A stretch of DNA of 64,000 bases. Source: Phellopilus nigrolimitatus (lineage: Eukaryota > Basidiomycota > Agaricomycetes > Hymenochaetales > Hymenochaetaceae). The position numbers were made by a program, and so were the translations under genes. The stretch lies in assembly GCA_021029095.1 (NCBI GenBank), contig JAJOHG010000009.1, positions 744,001 to 808,000 on the forward strand, read 5' to 3'. The notes beneath the pieces were generated by a model, which worked only from the letters and a program-made list of their open reading frames with translations, was not told where the DNA came from and made no database searches. This document shows positions 59,296-64,000 of this stretch, piece by piece; the first letter of the stretch is position 1; the number at the start of each line of letters is the position of its first letter.

Positions 59296-59464
59296 TGTCA
59301 GTCTATTGGCGTCGACCGATGTTTCTAGGTAAGATTGAGGCGTCACTGGTCCAAAAAGTTAAGGAACTACAGCGGAAGTCAAGACAGGTTGCAATCCAAG
59401 GGTGTGGTCGGAAGCAAGAATAGTCGACGTGAACCGTGAGGCTGCGCCAGATTGTATATACAGT

Positions 59465-59487
59465 CACGTGTAGACACGCTACACGTG
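59465..59487 (-). promoter_or_regulatory. Paired CACGTG boxes, D promoter copy 3
   Basis: CACGTG at 59465 and 59482, 17 bp apart, with TATATA on the gene side. Confidence 0.65.
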
Positions 59488-59819
59488 ATCGCGTATTCTT
59501 CCCCAAACACTGAGTAACTAAAACAAAACGGGTGACAAACACGCAGCAAATCCCGTCTGTCTAACTACGCAATTTGCTATGCAGGACATAATTATACAAG
59601 TAAAGACTAAGGTGACAATTTCGTAGGAAACGTGCGTATTTTTTTTTAAAGAATGAAGGCTCAATTACTTGTAAAGTGAATCGGTAAGAAACACAAGATT
59701 CAGACCCATATCTTTTTCACTATTGCTTATACTCATGAATTATGTTACTTCGCGCGAAAACTATTGTTTTTATAGGATAAATTGTCATAGACAAGCAAAT
59801 GTTGTGAATTTCAGATGTT

Positions 59820-60150
59820 GGTACGTACGGGCGCTCGCATTGAGTTACAAACGTAGGTGATCGGGATACGTACTTAATTCTCTTGCTTCTTTGTTTCCTT
59901 TATCTCCACACGCCTAACAAGAAAGAAACTCTCACTCATGTAGTGATCACGAACGATCACGCCAAAAAAAATTCAGACTGTGATACAGCATAATATGCAG
60001 CAATTTACCTCAGATATCTAGGTAAGTCGATTCAGCAGCTGAAACCTTTTCACCTACCCATGCCTGTGTTCCATGTGAGTCCCCCGCAAAGTTCGAACGA
60101 TTGTCTTTTCTGTTTCCTACCAACCTTCTCTTCTTTCCTGAGGTACATTG
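59820..60150. other. Extra segment of about 330 bp found only in copy 3
   Basis: Copies 1 and 2 run directly from the AAATTCCAGAAGTTG-like stretch into CCGGGAGGATAAT. Copy 3 has about 330 bp between these points. No terminal repeat or target duplication seen, so its nature is open. Confidence 0.45.
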
Positions 60151-61330
60151 CATCCTGCCAGAGGATAATCTAGAGGCCGACCCAGCTGATACACGTCCCA
60201 ACTTTTTTTTTTTTACGAAACCGCTTAGCATCCGGTTCGCCGTGTGCCTCAGCTCGGCCCCGAGTTGGCTCATCGGCTCATCCTGAGGGAACCCGTATGC
60301 CTCTGCAGCAATTGCTTCTATCGGATCATCGTACGTACCGGACCACTTTCGCTTGTTGGAAAGCTCAGTTTCCTGAGTCGTCGACTCCGCTTGAGGACGT
60401 TTGGATTGTCTTGCAGCATTCTTTTCGTTCGGGCCGGGGAGGTCCTTGATTCCTGCTTGTCTATCGGCACGCACCTGCTCCTCGACTGATGCTTCAACCG
60501 TAATCAGAATGGTTTCGGTCGGTAGTGTTGTTTCGTATTCATCATTATTGAACTTATCCAGGATGTCGTGCATGACCCTGTCATTCTCAGGAAGCGTCTC
60601 CTTGCGAATATCCACCCAAAGCTGCGTGAATGACTTTGGAGTCCACATATGCTCGTATTCCCGAGGCGTTGTAGAACTAAAGGGAACAAGGTAACTGTAG
60701 ACTGTTGGTCCAGGACTGGTATGCACATTGTCGAATAGACTGTTTCTGGTGAAAACCTGGTGAGCTTCTGACTATTTTTTGAGTCGCCGCCGCCGTCGCT
60801 GTCGTGCTGGTCAAAGAGCCTGCATGCGACCAAGGCCCTCTACGTCGTTATGCGGCAGCCATCGCACACAGCAGTAGAGAATGACATAGAGCATTGATTC
60901 AATGTCATTACTGATTGAACGGTGAAAATTGACTCGAGGAGCAAGTGCATCCGCAGATTATAAATGGCCAGTACTCTAGAAGTTGAATGCATCAGTTAAC
61001 TTATCACTTTATGTTGAAGAAAGGTACTTACTGGTCTGTTGTAGTCGCGCGCACTCCCATTGTCGGATGCATCATGTGTGGCTTCAAACATCTTACAAGT
61101 GTCTCACGTCAGAATGACGACTTTTACCTTTCTCCTTCTTGGACAATGTCTTTTTCCTTGAATAGGGACCCATTTGGTTTGAAGTCGTGAACATCTCGGA
61201 CGGTCTTGAGAAGTGCTACATCTTGCGTGCACTCTGTTTGAAAGAATACGGACATTTGGAATCAATAGGGCGGAACGACTTACTTGATGCTTTCGTATAG
61301 GTTAATTTTCTCCATGTAATCGAGATTGAA
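60150..61330 (-). pseudogene. FunK1 C-type relic, copy 3 (most complete)
   Basis: Reverse-strand C relic that keeps parts lost in the others. Near its 5' side it retains a piece related to MFEATHDA followed by DNGSARDYNR around 61040-61090, and at the 3' side the tail KRKWSGTYDDPIEAIAAEAY that matches other FunK1 tails. The C-lobe exon is broken: the VRRLFDQHDSDGG stretch is shortened near 60795 and the frame shifts near 60750, so the WTPKSFTQLWVDI block lies in another frame. No HRD loop. It helps rebuild the history of the C family. Confidence 0.72.
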
Positions 61331-61506
61331 TAATAAAAGAAACAGAATATTACTGTTTTATCTAGGTCAACAGTCTTGAATATGATTATATTGAGATCTA
61401 CCTACTACACTACAAGTACTTACATTTGCAAAAATTCATGTACATGTACGACAGCAGTGTTCCACCCAAGCTATAATAAAAATCAGGCTGTAACTGGACA
61501 TCGTAT

Positions 61507-64000
61507 CTAACGCACCCGCTTTCGCTTCTTGTCAGGTGCCTCTCCCGTCAGGTTGCCTGAGGAGAATGCGTCAGATGCAGCCCGTTTTACGGACTGTCTT
61601 GAGGTCGACAGCCACATGTCAGACTCCCATTCAAAGTTTAAACGCTTATATGAGACGTCGCGTTCCACCCTGTCATGTTCTGGAAGTGGTCCTTGGCAAG
61701 TGTGCACCCAAAGCTCATTGAACGACTCTGGCGTCCATTTGCCAGATGACCTTTCGAAGCCAGCCACTGGCGGAGCAAGGTAATCGTATGATTTGGTGAT
61801 CCAGTGCTGAGTGTGTGTATCTTCGAAAGCGAACATATCGGTGAAGTTCCTATTGTATTTCTGGATTGTTTTTCCGATACCACCGACGATGGTACAGTTC
61901 CCCTCGTCGAGGTAATGATCGAAAAAATTGTGCATCCTACCACCAAGGATGTTCACTTCGCTATGCGGTAGCCATCGCACACAACAGTAAAGGACGATAT
62001 AGAGCATCGACTCCATGTCATCATGGATTGTGTGACAAAACTCGCCGCATTTGCTAAGGGCGTCGGTGGACATGAACCGCCAAGTCCCCTGAAAGAAAAG
62101 AGCGCGTGTATAACTGTAAGAATCTCGTTTTTAGAGTTTTGATGCAGGAAGAGACACTTGCACGTATGTCATGATCCGTCGCTTTTCCGTCGACGGCTGT
62201 GCTAGACATCTCCCAATCAATAAGAATGCCTCTTCGGCGCCCAGTCACCGAATCTCTGACGAGAATAATGTTGTTGAGGCTGACATCGCGATGCAACGTA
62301 CCGCATATCGTGTGTGCGTCAAGTAAAGCTGTAATAAAGTAAGCGGAAGCGATGAGTAGAGGATTGCTAAATCGTCAACTTGCCTTCAAACGCATCGTGC
62401 GTAGCCTCAAACATTTCGCGAGTGCCTTTGAATTCGCATAGCGAGTAGCCGACGGCTTTCAATAGCAACCGGTAATGTATGTATCCTGATACTTTTATTT
62501 GGCGACCACCCCTGCACGCCCAGGCAGCGAAAACGAATTCGTTGGTTCGTGTACATTGCGCTGAACAAAAAGAGAGTCAGTCGACGATATCATAAGCGGA
62601 AGGTAAGTAAGTTGACCCACGGTTCGTAACAAAGTCCTCAGGTCGGCTACATGGAGGATCAGTCGCATCGCCCTCGGCTTCTTCGGCTTCGTCTTCCACC
62701 AAACCTGTAGCTCCTGTCTCTTCGTGTCTGGTTGCATTAAGAATTTCATCTTGATCCATGATTTTCTCGCCTGCTTCAATTCCAGTCTGGTCTTCTCCAA
62801 CGCTATCGCTCATCGCGACCAGCTCCTTTTCTACGATCTCCTCCTCAGCAGCTAGCTCCTGGTTCTTGGAGACCTCCTCGCGTGCGTGTTCAATGTCGAT
62901 CGGAACATCTCCGTGACAGAATATATCGGATATATTCCTCACGCCGTTGCGATTCAGCCGCTGAAGAATCTTACCCTCCTTCTCCAGTTTCACCGTATCA
63001 ATTCGCCAGACGTCTTTAAGGAACGCCATTTCGAGGGACCCGACATTGACTGCCCAGTAACCGCGTGTCGAACGGCTTGTCACAGATGAAGGCGACATGA
63101 CAGGTCGGGAGACAAGATATTGTCTGGTCCCTGGAAGACCGAGATTGTCTTCACCGACGACGTCCACTTTGGCTACCCTATCCTGCTGGTAGTGCTGGCT
63201 GACAGCTTTCTTAAGTTCCTCTCCAGAGATATTCAGCTGGAGTGCTACATGGGCAGTAATAGCTTCTTCGAAAAGCTTTTCTTCTACCTTCGATGCGACC
63301 GTGACGGTCGGATCGTAGCCTCGCTGGGCGGGATTGGCAAGACCAAACCGCCACAGAAATGTGCAGAAGGCTTTCGGAGTCCGTCGATAATCGAAAGAGT
63401 TGGTGACTATTGCCCCGGCACGGTCCCATCGTACGAGGCGAGCACGGGTACCCGTGATCAAAACGGAAAAGTAGAACATCCGATGCTGTCGAGCGCATAC
63501 TTCCGCGGCATAAGCAACGATGCGTCCGAGACGTCTCTCCACTCTGGCGCGTTCTTGCTTGCTTTTATGTTCGACGAAGAAGTTGTGCTCGGAGCGGGGC
63601 AAATTGGAGTTCCTGGGAGGATCTTGGAATGGATCCCGGTCCTTGCTTTTCTGGACATCGATGAAAAGCTCTGCAAAGCCAAGATGTGCGGGGATCCTTT
63701 GCTTCTTTTCTTGCTTGAGGGCTCTTAGAGAAGTCTCTTCGTACGCACATATTTCAGGCTTCATGGACTCTTTGGGCTGGGCTGAGGTGTCCGCAAATAT
63801 AAGAGAGGGACAGCGCTTTTTGCCGTTTATCGAATTTATCTAGGCAAAGAAGGGTATGTGATTAATAATTATGTGCATCTCAATAGTTATAGTAGCTCAC
63901 CAGTTTGCTATAGATATCCTGCGCATCCTTTGGATTAGTAGGTACGCCATTGAACGCATTTTTGAAGCTAGGCATGGAACGTTTGCCATTGACGCCAAGC
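61507..64000 (-). CDS. FunK1 protein kinase, B type, copy 3 (5' end outside window)
   Basis: Reverse strand exons: 63901 to beyond 64000 (partial), 62621-63839, 62384-62560, 62162-62328, 61507-62088. Same plan as the B gene of copy 1 and nearly the same exon-5 protein, ending KKRKRVR. Signatures: MAFLKDVWRID, LHRDVSLNN, IDWEMS. No frameshift seen in the visible part, unlike copy 2. The introns after exons 3 and 4 both begin GCAAGT. It differs from copy 1 by a few extra residues in the acidic linker (PPCSRPEDFV). Confidence 0.83.

Larger units (their letters stand above)
50531..64000 (-). repeat. Cassette copy 3 (reverse, runs off the window)
   Basis: Second reverse copy, lying head-to-tail beside copy 2. 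It contains the FunK1-tail relic, E', DUF4139, D, C and most of B; an A gene is expected beyond 64000. It is the closest partner of copy 1, so copies 1 and 3 form an inverted repeat with arms of at least 13 kb and a spacer of about 33 kb. Confidence 0.8.

Overview
The window looks like nuclear DNA of a mushroom-forming basidiomycete (Agaricomycetes). Genes are split by 50-75 bp GT-AG introns. The window contains a fungal-type Pmt1 mannosyltransferase, and it is crowded with FunK1 (Pkinase_fungal) protein-kinase genes, a family known to be strongly expanded in such fungi. No species was assigned.

Layout. A cassette of about 17 kb occurs three times. Each cassette carries FunK1 genes that I call A, B, C, D and E, plus one DUF4140/DUF4139 gene between D and E. 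Copy 1 runs forward: A 2-2668 (5' end outside the window), B 3206-5917, C relic 6113-7034, D 7626-10845, DUF4139 12441-14404, E 15141-16262 (reverse). Copies 2 and 3 run the other way, so copy 1 faces them as a giant inverted repeat. Copy 2 is A 46708-49992, B 43491-46181, C 42385-43299, D 38556-41775, DUF4139 35431-37395, E'' 33784-34812. Copy 3 is E' 51302-52390, DUF4139 53160-55124, D 56088-59295, C 60150-61330, B 61507-64000 (cut by the window end).

The middle (17-34 kb) holds three things. The first is a transposon graveyard (17.3-24.0 kb): one C-type kinase relic is cut into four pieces by three insertions, each with its own target-site duplication. These are a septin-carrying hAT-like element, a solo LTR, and a hAT-like element with further elements nested inside it. 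The second is another D-type kinase (24499-27718). The third is a small island of ordinary single-copy genes: uracil phosphoribosyltransferase (28205-29357) and protein O-mannosyltransferase Pmt1 (29631-32710, reverse).

How the genes relate. FunK1 proteins here have an N-terminal region, an N-lobe with a beta3 lysine, a C-lobe with an HRD catalytic loop and an IDWE motif in place of DFG, and a basic, probably nuclear, C-terminal tail. The A, D and E promoters share two CACGTG boxes, usually exactly 17 bp apart, suggesting common control by a bHLH-type factor. The copies show many states of decay: frameshifts, nonsense changes, a lost splice acceptor, a gene-conversion mosaic, complementary deletions and a promoter deletion. 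All exon borders were placed by reading splice signals and comparing paralogues; nothing was checked against transcripts or databases.
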